In this document: positions 1 to 8,431 of the stretch, one piece after another | Layout of the letters: each line of letters opens with the position of its first letter | Numbering within the stretch: the stretch's first letter is position 1 | Assembly: GCF_003610235.1 (NCBI RefSeq) | Contig: NZ_RAPR01000001.1 | Coordinates: 6,820,001-6,884,000 of the forward strand | Direction of reading: 5' to 3' | Length of the DNA stretch: 64,000 bases | DNA from: Catellatospora citrea | GTDB lineage: Bacteria > Actinomycetota > Actinomycetes > Mycobacteriales > Micromonosporaceae | Notes under the pieces: generated by a model | What the model was told of the DNA's origin: nothing | What the model saw: only the letters and a program-made list of their open reading frames with translations | Databases searched by the model: none | Program-made: the position numbers and the translations under genes

Positions 1-3000
1 CGGCCTTCGACGCTCGCAGCGGGTCGTACCACAGCCGCACCAGAGCATCGTCGCCGCCAGAAACGACGACTGGTTTGCCGCCCGCCTCGATGACCAGGAG
101 CGCTCTGACCGGGCCGTTGTGGACCAAGGTCTTCGTGACCAGGCGACGCCCGGTGGCGGCATCCCAGATCTGCAGGCTGCCGTCCGAGCCGCCTGCGGCG
201 ATCACTGCTCGGCTTCCTAGCTGTCCGAACACTGCCGCCGTCGCGCCGCCTGCGTGCGCTTCGAGCGCGGTCATCGGCTCTGCCGTCACGGCGTTCCATA
301 CCTTGACGAAACCACCGATGACAGCGACCACGACACTGTGAGTCGGCAAGCGTCCGATAGCCACGGAGACCGGTTTGCCAACCGCTCGCAGTGACGGGGC
401 GAGGCGTAGGCCGGTGCGCGGATCCCACAGATGGATGACCCCCTCCTCGTCGCAGGACGCGACAGCCGTCCGCTCATCGAGCTCCCCGACGGAGAGCGCC
501 GTGACCCAGCCGGCGTGCTCCTCGAACGCGGCGAGCGCATCGCCCGTCGCGGCGTCCCATACCCGCACGGTCTCGCCGCGGCCGCCGGCGGCGATGATCG
601 CTCTACCGGCCAGTTTGCCGACCGCGAGCGCCGCCACCGACCCATCCTGGTGGACGAACGGCGGACCGACCGGGTCACCGGAGGATGCCTCCCAGCGGGC
701 CACGAAGCCGTCTTCGCCGGCGGAGACGATCACGTCGCGACCGTCGAGGTCGACTGTGGCGACTGCGGTCACGGGGGCGCGGTGCTCGAAGATGCGGTCG
801 GGGGTCGGGGGAGCCGCCGAGGCGTCCCAGAGCCTGACACTGCTGTCGTGGCCACACGACGCGATGACGGTTCGCCCATCCACCTGTCCCACCGCCACGC
901 CTGTCACCAGTTCCTCGTGGCCGGCGAACTCGCGGATCGTCGCACCCGTCAGGGCGTCAAGCATCCGGACCGTTCTGTCGACGCCACCCGTGATCACTAC
1001 GGCTTTTCCGTCGAAACGACCGAACCGCAAGCTGTTTATCCACTGGCGGTCCGCTGCGACGGGTTCGCTGACAGGCTCGCCGGTGAGCGCGTTCCACATT
1101 CTCAGCATCCGATCAGAGCAGGCGGCCGCCACTGTGAGAGAGCCGTTGACGGTGCCCAGGGCGACACAGGTGACCTTCCTGCGGACCTGGATAGGCGGCA
1201 CGGCGAGCGTGGCCGCACCGACGTCCCAGATGATCACCATGCCGTCTTGGGCGCCAGAGGCGAGGATGGTGCGACTGCCGAACGTCGTGATGGCGACCGA
1301 GGTGATGCGATCCGAATGTTCGCGAATCGGCTCTGCGATGGCCGCACCCGTCTCGGCGCTCCACAACCTGACGGTGGCGTCGCTGCTTCCCGCTGCGATG
1401 ATCGTGCGGGATCGGAGCTGGCCGAACGCGACCGATGTTACCCCGGCGTCATGCTCCATGAGCGGTACGAGTTGCGCTCCCGTGCCGAGATCCCAGAGCC
1501 GCAGCGTCTTGTCGCTGCTCGCCGATGCGATGGCGGTGCGCCCGTCGACCACGCCGATGTCGACCGAGGACACGGTGTCACTGTGGCCCAGTAGCGGCGG
1601 CCGCAGCGGCGACGCCGTCGCAGCATCCCAGACACGCACGGCGTGCTCACCCTCCCCGTCCCCGGCGGCGATGATGGCGGTGCCGTCAAGTTCGCCAAGG
1701 GCGACGGAGGCGACCCATCCCCGCGACCCTGGCATCCGGTCATGCGGCGGCTGCAGGCGCCACGAAGCCCACGCGGTGGTGAAGGGCAAGGGCAGACCGC
1801 TCACGCTGATCGCACCGGCAAGCTCGTTGGCGTCGCAGCAACGGGCGGCCAACTGGAGGTACGCAGCTTGCTGTGACTTCTGGCGGAACTCCAGTCGAGT
1901 GCTGACGCGCCGGTACGCGTCAGCCGCCGCCCGAGCCTGCGGGTTCTCGGCCGCCGAGATGGCCGAGAGCAAGGAGGCCCTGGGCATGCCGAGCAGAAAC
2001 CGCGGTTCGAGCAGGAGTTGGTCCAGTTTCCTGCCCGCGGCCGCATGGAAAGCGAGTGACGCGGACACGTAGGGGTGGGCGCGCCGCCAATCGGTGGAAC
2101 CGTCGACCAGCCGCGGTGTCATCGCCGTGAGCGCCTCGACGATCATGGCATGGTCGGCCTCGGTGTCACGTCCTTCCTGCAGGTGCTGTGCAAGAGCCTC
2201 GTGGTAGAGGCCGTACGTGGAACGGACACCCGTCAAATACTCCGTCACGTAGAACCCGGCATGGCTGAAAAGCCAGTCGATGTCGTCGTTGGCGTAAGCT
2301 TCGCCGCTGAGCCGCCCGGCAAGGGCCGGCCACATGTCTTCCCAAGGTAGGCCAGTGCCTTGTGCGTAGGCCAGGGGCAGTAGCAACGCTCGGGCGCGAG
2401 AGGCGTCTTCCTGAAGCCTGAGCTCGAGGTCCTGTCGCATCGCATCGGCAGCCAGCCGCGGCAGACCACGACGCCACGCCTGATCGTACGGATCCACAAG
2501 CCGTGGGGTGAGCGCGAGGGACCGCGCCGTGATGAGCGCAACCAGGAACGAGTCGCCGGCGGCGGTGCCGATGGCGTCGGCGACGGCATCGACGTAGGCG
2601 GGCTCCAGGTGACGGTACGACGATTCGGCGATCAAGTCGATCAGGCAGGACCGGGCATATGCGCGCACGCTGGCCCTGTTCGTGTAATCGGCGTTGTCCA
2701 GGTCGATGATGCGACTCGGTGACCCGATGTCCTCGACGAGGTTCGCACGGGTGCCGATCAGCAGGCGCAGCCCCACCCTTCCTGCGGCGTTGACCAGCGG
2801 GGCCAGGACATGATCGACGACTGCGGACGGATCACGCCGACCTGCTTCGTCCTCGGCCTCGTCGACGGCATCGATGATCAAAGTGCGGGGTGAGTTCTGC
2901 TCGTGCAAGTTCGCCAGCAGGGCTCCGACCGATTCGGGAATGTCGACGTCGCAGGCTTCGGCGAGGGCGGCAAGCAGTCTGCGGGGACTCAGGCCCCTGG

Positions 3001-4192
3001 CTAATATGAAACGGTCGATGGAACTCAGCTCAGGAACGGTGTCGGCAGGTAGCAGGTGCAGACCCGGTATCCGGGCGCGCAGCCGCCGGTCGGCCAGCAC
3101 GTAAAGGCGTGAGAGCAGCGACGACTTGCCCGAGCCAGGTGATGCGGTGACGATGAGCGTGGCAGGTTGCGGCCTGCGCATCCACTGGCAGATGTCCGCG
3201 AGGGCGCGGTGCCGGCCGATGAACAGCTGCCGGTCGGTGCGGCCGTCCGCCGAGTCGACGCCGCTCGCGCGAGGGAGCACATGTCTGAGGATCTCGGCTT
3301 CCCGCGCCCGCCGCTGTTCCTGCCGCTCGGCGCTGCGGCGGTCGGCGTCTCGCAGCCAGGACTCGAACTTCGGGTTGACGAAGAAGGCCCCGGCGAACTC
3401 GCCGATGGACACGAGGCCCACGTGCTGGTTGTGCGGGGTTGTCTGATTGACGACCGAGATCACCTGGTCGAGATACAGGTGCTCCTGTAGCGGCCCGCCC
3501 GTGGAGGGGTGTTCGATCGCCTTGGCCAGTGCCGTGACGAAGACCCCCGCCTCAACCTCCTCGTACGGGCGGGAGGAAACCACGATAGCGATCGACGGCT
3601 GCCTGCTCAGGCCGCCCAGACGATTCATGAACGACGCCGCTCCGCTGGCCAGAGCTTCGCGGGCGGCTGCGGCGTGGCACGTGTCGAGTATGAACATCAG
3701 GCGCTGGACACGGATGCCTCTCGGCTCGTCGGCGAGCACCTGTCCGGTGAGCCGGCTCGCCCGCAGGGAGGTGAACGTGAGGTCATCAGTCGCGTCTGCC
3801 ATGGGCAGCAGGAGATCGTCGTCGAACGTGAGCCCGTGACCGGTGTAATAGACGACGACGACATCGTCCTCGCCCCTGTCGGCACTTCTGAGGAACGCAC
3901 GCAGTCGCTTCAGGAAGTCTTCGGCCTCCAGGCCCAGCCCGAATCCCGCCACCGGTTCATATCCGAGCGTAGTGAACAGGCTCTGGGCCTCCACCAGGAC
4001 TTGTGCCAGTTCAGGCCGGTCTTCGAGGTCAGTTTCCGGGGCGTAGGTCGTGGTCGCCGCACCGATGAAAAAACGCCCACCGCGTTTCATTCGTCGAGAA
4101 TCGTTCATGGACATCGCAGGCGGCAAGAGCCCATCGGCCAGCTTGCTCGCCTTGTCCGCCGACGAGGGCTCCGTCCTGGGGGCCCAAGACAT
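1..4192 (-). CDS. Caspase-like peptidase / P-loop NTPase / WD40-repeat protein (partial, 3' end outside window)
   Basis: One open frame runs from an ATG at 4192 past the left edge, at least 1397 codons. Numbering from 4192, the N-terminus is a caspase (peptidase C14) domain with the dyad His in YYTGHG (about H119) and Cys in LDTCHAA (about C172). A P-loop NTPase of NACHT/AAA type follows, with Walker A ASPGSGKSS (about K356) and a Walker-B-like LIIDAVDEAED. A helical region leads to WD40 repeats from about residue 820 to the edge, recognisable by recurring VRLWDAATG-type strands. In related proteins the propeller acts as sensor, the NTPase as switch and the protease as effector, often in programmed cell death or antiphage defence; that role is inferred here. 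In-frame ATGs at 4192, 4114, 4108 and 4090 all lack a clear ribosome site, so the exact start is open. Confidence 0.9.
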   Translation of the reverse strand, partial: MSWAPRTEPSSADKASKLADGLLPPAMSMNDSRRMKRGGRFFIGAATTTYAPETDLEDRPELAQVLVEAQSLFTTLGYEPVAGFGLGLEAEDFLKRLRAFLRSADRGEDDVVVVYYTGHGLTFDDDLLLPMADATDDLTFTSLRASRLTGQVLADEPRGIRVQRLMFILDTCHAAAAREALASGAASFMNRLGGLSRQPSIAIVVSSRPYEEVEAGVFVTALAKAIEHPSTGGPLQEHLYLDQVISVVNQTTPHNQHVGLVSIGEFAGAFFVNPKFESWLRDADRRSAERQEQRRAREAEILRHVLPRASGVDSADGRTDRQLFIGRHRALADICQWMRRPQPATLIVTASPGSGKSSLLSRLYVLADRRLRARIPGLHLLPADTVPELSSIDRFILARGLSPRRLLAALAEACDVDIPESVGALLANLHEQNSPRTLIIDAVDEAEDEAGRRDPSAVVDHVLAPLVNAAGRVGLRLLIGTRANLVEDIGSPSRIIDLDNADYTNRASVRAYARSCLIDLIAESSYRHLEPAYVDAVADAIGTAAGDSFLVALITARSLALTPRLVDPYDQAWRRGLPRLAADAMRQDLELRLQEDASRARALLLPLAYAQGTGLPWEDMWPALAGRLSGEAYANDDIDWLFSHAGFYVTEYLTGVRSTYGLYHEALAQHLQEGRDTEADHAMIVEALTAMTPRLVDGSTDWRRAHPYVSASLAFHAAAGRKLDQLLLEPRFLLGMPRASLLSAISAAENPQARAAADAYRRVSTRLEFRQKSQQAAYLQLAARCCDANELAGAISVSGLPLPFTTAWASWRLQPPHDRMPGSRGWVASVALGELDGTAIIAAGDGEGEHAVRVWDAATASPLRPPLLGHSDTVSSVDIGVVDGRTAIASASSDKTLRLWDLGTGAQLVPLMEHDAGVTSVAFGQLRSRTIIAAGSSDATVRLWSAETGAAIAEPIREHSDRITSVAITTFGSRTILASGAQDGMVIIWDVGAATLAVPPIQVRRKVTCVALGTVNGSLTVAAACSDRMLRMWNALTGEPVSEPVAADRQWINSLRFGRFDGKAVVITGGVDRTVRMLDALTGATIREFAGHEELVTGVAVGQVDGRTVIASCGHDSSVRLWDASAAPPTPDRIFEHRAPVTAVATVDLDGRDVIVSAGEDGFVARWEASSGDPVGPPFVHQDGSVAALAVGKLAGRAIIAAGGRGETVRVWDAATGDALAAFEEHAGWVTALSVGELDERTAVASCDEEGVIHLWDPRTGLRLAPSLRAVGKPVSVAIGRLPTHSVVVAVIGGFVKVWNAVTAEPMTALEAHAGGATAAVFGQLGSRAVIAAGGSDGSLQIWDAATGRRLVTKTLVHNGPVRALLVIEAGGKPVVVSGGDDALVRLWYDPLRASKA

Positions 4193-4297
4193 GAGTGAAG
4201 GTTGCGCGGTCGTGACCGATTTTGGGTTTCTCGGTTCGAGACACCGTGCTTCACACAGCGTCCCGTACCTCCCGACGAGGTCATCGTTGACCTGTTC

Positions 4298-4624
4298 ATG
4301 TCCTGGATGGTGACCGGGGGCGCCGGATACATCGGCGCCCATGTCACGAGAGCCCTCATCACAACAGATCTCGAAGTCGTCATCGACGACCTGTCCACCG
4401 GCGACGCCGGCGGATACCCGCGCCGGTGGAGATTGAGCAGATCGATGTCTGCGACCTGGCCGAGATGGACGCCGCCGTCGTCCGGCACCGCCCAATGGGC
4501 GGGATCCACTTGGCAGCGCTCAAGGACGTGGCCGACTCGGTCCGCCAGCCGGGTGCGCGACTGCCGTGCCAACCTGGACCGGCTGCGTTCCGTGCTCAGC
4601 GGCGTGGCGCTGAATGCGTCGGCC
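4298..4624 (+). pseudogene. galE: Remnant of UDP-glucose 4-epimerase (galE), frameshifted
   Basis: The frame starting at 4298 reads the NAD-binding Rossmann start of GalE (VTGGAGYIGAHVTRAL, then VVIDDLSTGDAGG). Near 4416 homology moves to another frame (IDVCDLAEMDAAVVRHRP, HLAALKDVADSVRQPG). Near 4555 it returns to the first frame (CRANLDRLRSVLSG), matching the GalE segment after the AALK motif. Only about the first 110 of roughly 330 residues remain and the catalytic YxxxK region is absent. It is a decayed, truncated gene lying between the caspase gene and the SARP gene. Confidence 0.82.
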
Positions 4625-4810
4625 GGGCGACGGCGCCGTCAACGGCGGCTGAGCCTCGCCAAGCGGCGCGGCCTCGAAGCTGGTGATGCCGATCGGTGAA
4701 CGTCGGACAGTGGCGTTGCGGCTGCCTTGTGAATTCGTGCCGTAGGTGGTTGTGTGCCTGCGCGAATGCGATGGTCCAGGGATTGGGATTTGGGTGAGAG
4801 AGGGTCCTGA

Positions 4811-4863
4811 ACATATACAATATATCGATTATTGTCGACATGAGAATTGTCGTCAGCTATTGT
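4811..4863 (+). promoter_or_regulatory. AT-rich promoter/operator region before the SARP gene
   Basis: This is a marked AT-rich island in otherwise high-GC DNA. It holds an imperfect palindrome ACAATA-TATCGAT-TATTGT (4817-4835) and three ATTGT copies at 4831, 4846 and 4859, the first two extended to ATTGTCG. It lies 35-87 bases before the SARP start, where a promoter and activator site are expected. The function is inferred from position and composition. Confidence 0.45.
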
Positions 4864-4897
4864 AAGCCGACCATACAGCCAGCGGGGGAGACACTGG

Positions 4898-7800
4898 ATG
4901 GGTCTGCGACTACTCGGCCCTGTGGAGATGACGATCGGCGACCGATCGGTCAACCTCGGCGGAGCACGCCAACGCACCGTCCTGGCCGTCCTGGGGCTCA
5001 ACGCCAACCGCGTCGTGCCGGTGGACCAGCTCATCGACGCCGTCTGGGGCGCGGACCCCCCGACCACCGCACGCAGCCAGATCCAGATCTGCATCTCCGC
5101 ACTGCGCCGCATCTTCCAGGAGATCGGCCACCCCGAGGCGATCGACACCCGACCCCCCGGCTACCTGCTCCAACTCGCCCCCGAACACGTCGACAGCCTC
5201 CAGTTCGCCGCCCAGCTAGCCGACGCGCGCCGGCAGGCCGACGCGGGAGCCAAAGCCGAAGCCGCCGCCACCCTCACCACGGCCCTGGCCCTGTGGCGCG
5301 GCGCCGCACTGTCCGGCATCGCCAGCGACCAGGTCCAGCGCGCCGCCACCGTCCTGGAGGATCAGCGCCTCACCGCTGTCGAGGAACGCATCCAACTCGA
5401 CCTCGAGCTGGGCCGCCACCAGGAAGTGATCCTCGAACTGCGGGCCCTCGTGGTCGAACAACCCATGCGGGAACGGCTGCACGCCTACCTGATGCTGGCC
5501 CTCTACCGGTGCGGCCGGCAGGCCGACGCGCTCGCCGCGGCCCGCCGGGCCCGGGAGATCCTCGCCGAGGAACTCGGCCTGGACCCGGGCGCGGAACTGC
5601 AGCACCTGGAACGGGCGATCCTGCAGCGCGACCCCTCACTCGGGCCCACCGACGAGGCGTCACCGGCCGCCGCGCCACCGGCGCCGAGGTGGACACCGCC
5701 CCAACCCCGCCTACCGACGCCGGTCCTGCCCCGCCAGCTGCCGGCCAGCATCACCGACTTCGTCGGCCGCGACGACCAGCTCGACCAGATCCGGCAGGTC
5801 CTCGGCCGCTCTCCGGACGACGACCGCGACCATCGCGGCATGCCCGTGGTGGTCATCTCGGGCATGGACGGGGTCGGCAAGTCCAGCCTCGCCATCCGCG
5901 CAGCCCACGAACTCGGCGAGCATTATCCCGACGGTCAGCTCTACGCCGACATGCACACCTGGGACGGCCAGGACCGCAGCGCGGAACTGCTCGCACGGTT
6001 CCTGCGCGCGCTCGGTGTGACCGGCTCGGCCATCCCCGAGGGCGTCGAGGAGCGCGGCGAGCTGTACCGCAGCATGCTGTCGGGCAAGCGGATGCTCGTC
6101 GTGCTCGACGACGTCCCACCTGATGTGCCGGTGCTGCCGCTGCTGCCCGGCAGCTCGTCATGTGGGGTCATCATCGCCAGCCGGCTGCGGCTGACCGGCC
6201 TGCCCGGGGTCCGGCAGATCGACCTGGACGTCTTCGACCTGCAGCAGTCCCTGCAGATGCTGACCGGCATGGTCGGTCGGGATCGTATCCTCGCCGATCG
6301 CGCCGACGCCGCCGAGCTGGCTGTCCTGTGCGGCGGGCTGCCGCTGGCCCTGCGGATCACCGGCGCGCGGCTGGCGTCGCGCCCGCACTGGCGGCTGGGC
6401 GGGCTGGTGCACCGGCTGCGTGACGAGGCCAAGCGCCTGGACGAGTTCACCCATCACGGCCTGGAGTTGCGTTCCAGCATCCGGCTGGCCTACCGGGCGC
6501 TGGACGCCAGGGCGCAGCGGCTGTTCCGGCTCTGCTCGCTGCTGCGGGCCCCCGACTTTCCCGGCTGGACCGCCGCGGCCCTGCTGGACTGCTCCACGGT
6601 TGAGGCCGAGGACATCCTGGAGAGCCTGGTCGATGCGCGCCTGGTCGACATCGTGCAGTACCCGTACACGTCGGTGCGTTACCGCCTGCATGACCTGATC
6701 CGGGTGTACGCGGCGGAGAAGCTCGGCGAGGAGGAGACCGGTCAGGACAGCGCGGCGGCGCTGGCTCGGGTGCTCGGCGGGTGGCTGGCTCTGGCCGAGG
6801 CCGCGCACCAGATCGACTACGGCGGCAACTTCACCACCCTGCACGGCGGCGCGCGACGGTGGACCATGCCACGCGAGGACGCCGCCCGCCAGATCGGGGA
6901 CCCGGCGGACTGGTGGGAGGCCGAGCGGCGGGCGCTGGCCGTCGCCGTCCGCCAGGCGGCCGAGGCGGGTCTGAGCGAGCTGTGCTGGGACCTGAGCCTG
7001 ACGATGATCAGCCTGTTCGAGTCCAAGGGCTACTTCGACGACTGGCGCGAGTGCACCAGCCTCGCCTACGAGGCCGCCGAACGCGACGGCAACCGGATCG
7101 GCATGGCGGCGATGCGCTACTCGCTGGGCACGCTGTACCTGTTCCAGAGCCGGCTGGCCGAAGCCGACGACTGTTTCGCGACCGCGCTGGAGATGTTCCG
7201 GGCCGAGGGGCTGGAGCACGGCTGTGCCCTGGTGCTGCGCAATGCCGCGCACATCGACGGGCTGCGCGGCGACGTCGCGTCGATGCTGGGCAAGTACACC
7301 GCGTCGCTGGACATCATGCGCCGGGTCGGTGACCGCATCGGGGAAGCCCACATCATGCGCAACCTGGCCAAGCACCGGATGGACGAGGGCGACTACCAGG
7401 GGGCGACCGAACTGCTCGATCAGGCGCTGGTCATCTGCGAGCAGACCGGTTGCCTGCGGGTGCAGGCGCAGGTCCTGCACCGCTTCGCCGAGGTCCACCT
7501 GGCCACGGGCCGGCTCGATCTGGCCAAGCCGTGCCTGCACCAGGTGCTGCGTATCGTCCGGGACACCGGCGACCGGATCGGGGAGACCCACGCCCTGTAC
7601 AGCCTGGGCCTGCTCCGGCACCGGGAAGGCCGGTCCGACGACGCCGAGGTGATCCTCGCGCACACCCTGGAACGGGCCCGCAGCCTCGGCGAACGACTGG
7701 TCGAGGCGCGCTGCCGGTTCTCGCTCGGCGAGATCGCGCTGGCCACCGGGCGGCCCGAGGCCGGGGCGGCGCACCTGTGGGAGGCCGCGGAACTGTTCGG

Positions 7801-7927
7801 CCGGCTCGGTTCCACGTTCTGGCAGGAGCGGGCGAACCTGCTGCTGGCGAAGGCGGATCAGCTCGCCCCGCCGGTGGCCGAAGGTGTCGCGGCCTGGGCT
7901 GGGCTGGCAGGTGACCGGCCGGTCTAG
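4898..7927 (+). CDS. SARP-family transcriptional activator (AfsR type) with NB-ARC and TPR domains
   Basis: A 1009-residue regulator, probably the pathway activator of the adjacent nucleoside cluster. The N-terminus (LRLLGPVEMTIGDRSVNLGG, residues 1-95) is the winged-helix DNA-binding domain of the OmpR-like SARP class. A bacterial transcriptional activation domain follows (about 96-245), then a P-loop NTPase with GMDGVGKSSLA (about 320-330), then tetratricopeptide-like helical repeats (about 690-1000). The ATG at 4898 has GGGGGAG eight bases upstream. The same frame could be opened further upstream, but that part has no ribosome site and no similarity. SARPs bind direct repeats near -35 regions; the AT-rich repeats before this gene and the palindrome at 8303 are candidate targets. 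A perfect terminator hairpin follows the gene. Confidence 0.93.
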   Translation: MGLRLLGPVEMTIGDRSVNLGGARQRTVLAVLGLNANRVVPVDQLIDAVWGADPPTTARSQIQICISALRRIFQEIGHPEAIDTRPPGYLLQLAPEHVDSLQFAAQLADARRQADAGAKAEAAATLTTALALWRGAALSGIASDQVQRAATVLEDQRLTAVEERIQLDLELGRHQEVILELRALVVEQPMRERLHAYLMLALYRCGRQADALAAARRAREILAEELGLDPGAELQHLERAILQRDPSLGPTDEASPAAAPPAPRWTPPQPRLPTPVLPRQLPASITDFVGRDDQLDQIRQVLGRSPDDDRDHRGMPVVVISGMDGVGKSSLAIRAAHELGEHYPDGQLYADMHTWDGQDRSAELLARFLRALGVTGSAIPEGVEERGELYRSMLSGKRMLVVLDDVPPDVPVLPLLPGSSSCGVIIASRLRLTGLPGVRQIDLDVFDLQQSLQMLTGMVGRDRILADRADAAELAVLCGGLPLALRITGARLASRPHWRLGGLVHRLRDEAKRLDEFTHHGLELRSSIRLAYRALDARAQRLFRLCSLLRAPDFPGWTAAALLDCSTVEAEDILESLVDARLVDIVQYPYTSVRYRLHDLIRVYAAEKLGEEETGQDSAAALARVLGGWLALAEAAHQIDYGGNFTTLHGGARRWTMPREDAARQIGDPADWWEAERRALAVAVRQAAEAGLSELCWDLSLTMISLFESKGYFDDWRECTSLAYEAAERDGNRIGMAAMRYSLGTLYLFQSRLAEADDCFATALEMFRAEGLEHGCALVLRNAAHIDGLRGDVASMLGKYTASLDIMRRVGDRIGEAHIMRNLAKHRMDEGDYQGATELLDQALVICEQTGCLRVQAQVLHRFAEVHLATGRLDLAKPCLHQVLRIVRDTGDRIGETHALYSLGLLRHREGRSDDAEVILAHTLERARSLGERLVEARCRFSLGEIALATGRPEAGAAHLWEAAELFGRLGSTFWQERANLLLAKADQLAPPVAEGVAAWAGLAGDRPV

Positions 7928-7991
7928 CCGGTGGGCCGGGCTGCCGGCCGGGTCTTGGCGCTCGGCTGCCGGGCCGCTCGAGGCGGGCGTT

Positions 7992-8040
7992 GACACAGCA
8001 CTGGGGCCGCCCGCTTAGCGGGCGGCCCCAGTGCTGTGTC
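7992..8040. terminator. Bidirectional terminator, perfect 23-bp stem
   Basis: Two exact complementary 23-base arms (7992-8014 and 8018-8040) flank the 3-base loop TTA. The hairpin lies between the convergent ends of the SARP gene (stop at 7927) and the small minus-strand gene (stop at 8052), so it can end transcription from both sides. There is no clear T-tract, which is usual in high-GC actinomycetes. Confidence 0.85.
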
Positions 8041-8051
8041 GGCAGGGCGGT

Positions 8052-8246
8052 TCAGAAGGTGTCGTCCCGGACGCAGGTGCCCAGCTGGATGCTCCAGTGC
8101 GTGTCCGCGGGGCAGATCACCTCTCCCGCCGAGTTCTGACCGGCGTCGGCACCGCCGGCCAGGCCGATGGCGAACGCGGCGGTGAGCGCGGCCGCGGTGA
8201 CGGCGAACTTGACGGCGGTGGCGGCGGCCTTGTGGGTGGCGAACAT
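8052..8246 (-). CDS. Small secreted peptide with two cysteines
   Basis: A 64-residue protein starting at an ATG at 8246, with GGAGGAAA seven bases upstream. A basic N-terminus (MFATHKAAATAVK) leads into an Ala-rich hydrophobic stretch (about residues 14-32) ending GGADAG, a plausible signal peptidase site. The mature part is only about 29 residues, with two Cys in VICPADTHWSIQLGTC that could form one disulfide. The Cys/Trp spacing faintly recalls small chitin-binding modules, but I do not assign a function. It is transcribed divergently from the nucleoside operon, sharing a 185-base intergenic region, and ends against the hairpin at 7992-8040. Confidence 0.72.
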   Translation of the reverse strand: MFATHKAAATAVKFAVTAAALTAAFAIGLAGGADAGQNSAGEVICPADTHWSIQLGTCVRDDTF

Positions 8247-8302
8247 GGTGACTTTCCTCCAGGTGGTGGCTGTGCCGTGGCTTTGTGTCATCACCAAATC
8301 GC

Positions 8303-8323
8303 AGTCCGCTATCGAAGCGGACT
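8303..8323. promoter_or_regulatory. Inverted repeat in the divergent promoter region
   Basis: Arms AGTCCGCT (8303-8310) and AGCGGACT (8316-8323) are exact inverted complements around ATCGA. A second, overlapping inverted pair CGAAG/CTTCG spans 8313-8326. The site sits midway between the secreted-peptide gene (start 8246) and the first gene of the nucleoside operon (start 8432), as expected of a shared operator for the SARP or LacI regulator. The regulator is not proven. Confidence 0.4.
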
Positions 8324-8431
8324 TCGAACGCTGTTCCCGACGGCAAGCCCGTCGATAACTTCCTGAAGGCGCGCCGATAGCGCCGGCACCCACCGTGAGA
8401 GTCGCAACCACGACCACGGAGGGAGAGCCCG

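Noticed and set aside
4202..4699. Apparent intact 165-residue gene containing the GalE start
   Set aside because: Only its first and a later part match GalE; the middle matches in another frame, so it is a frameshifted remnant.
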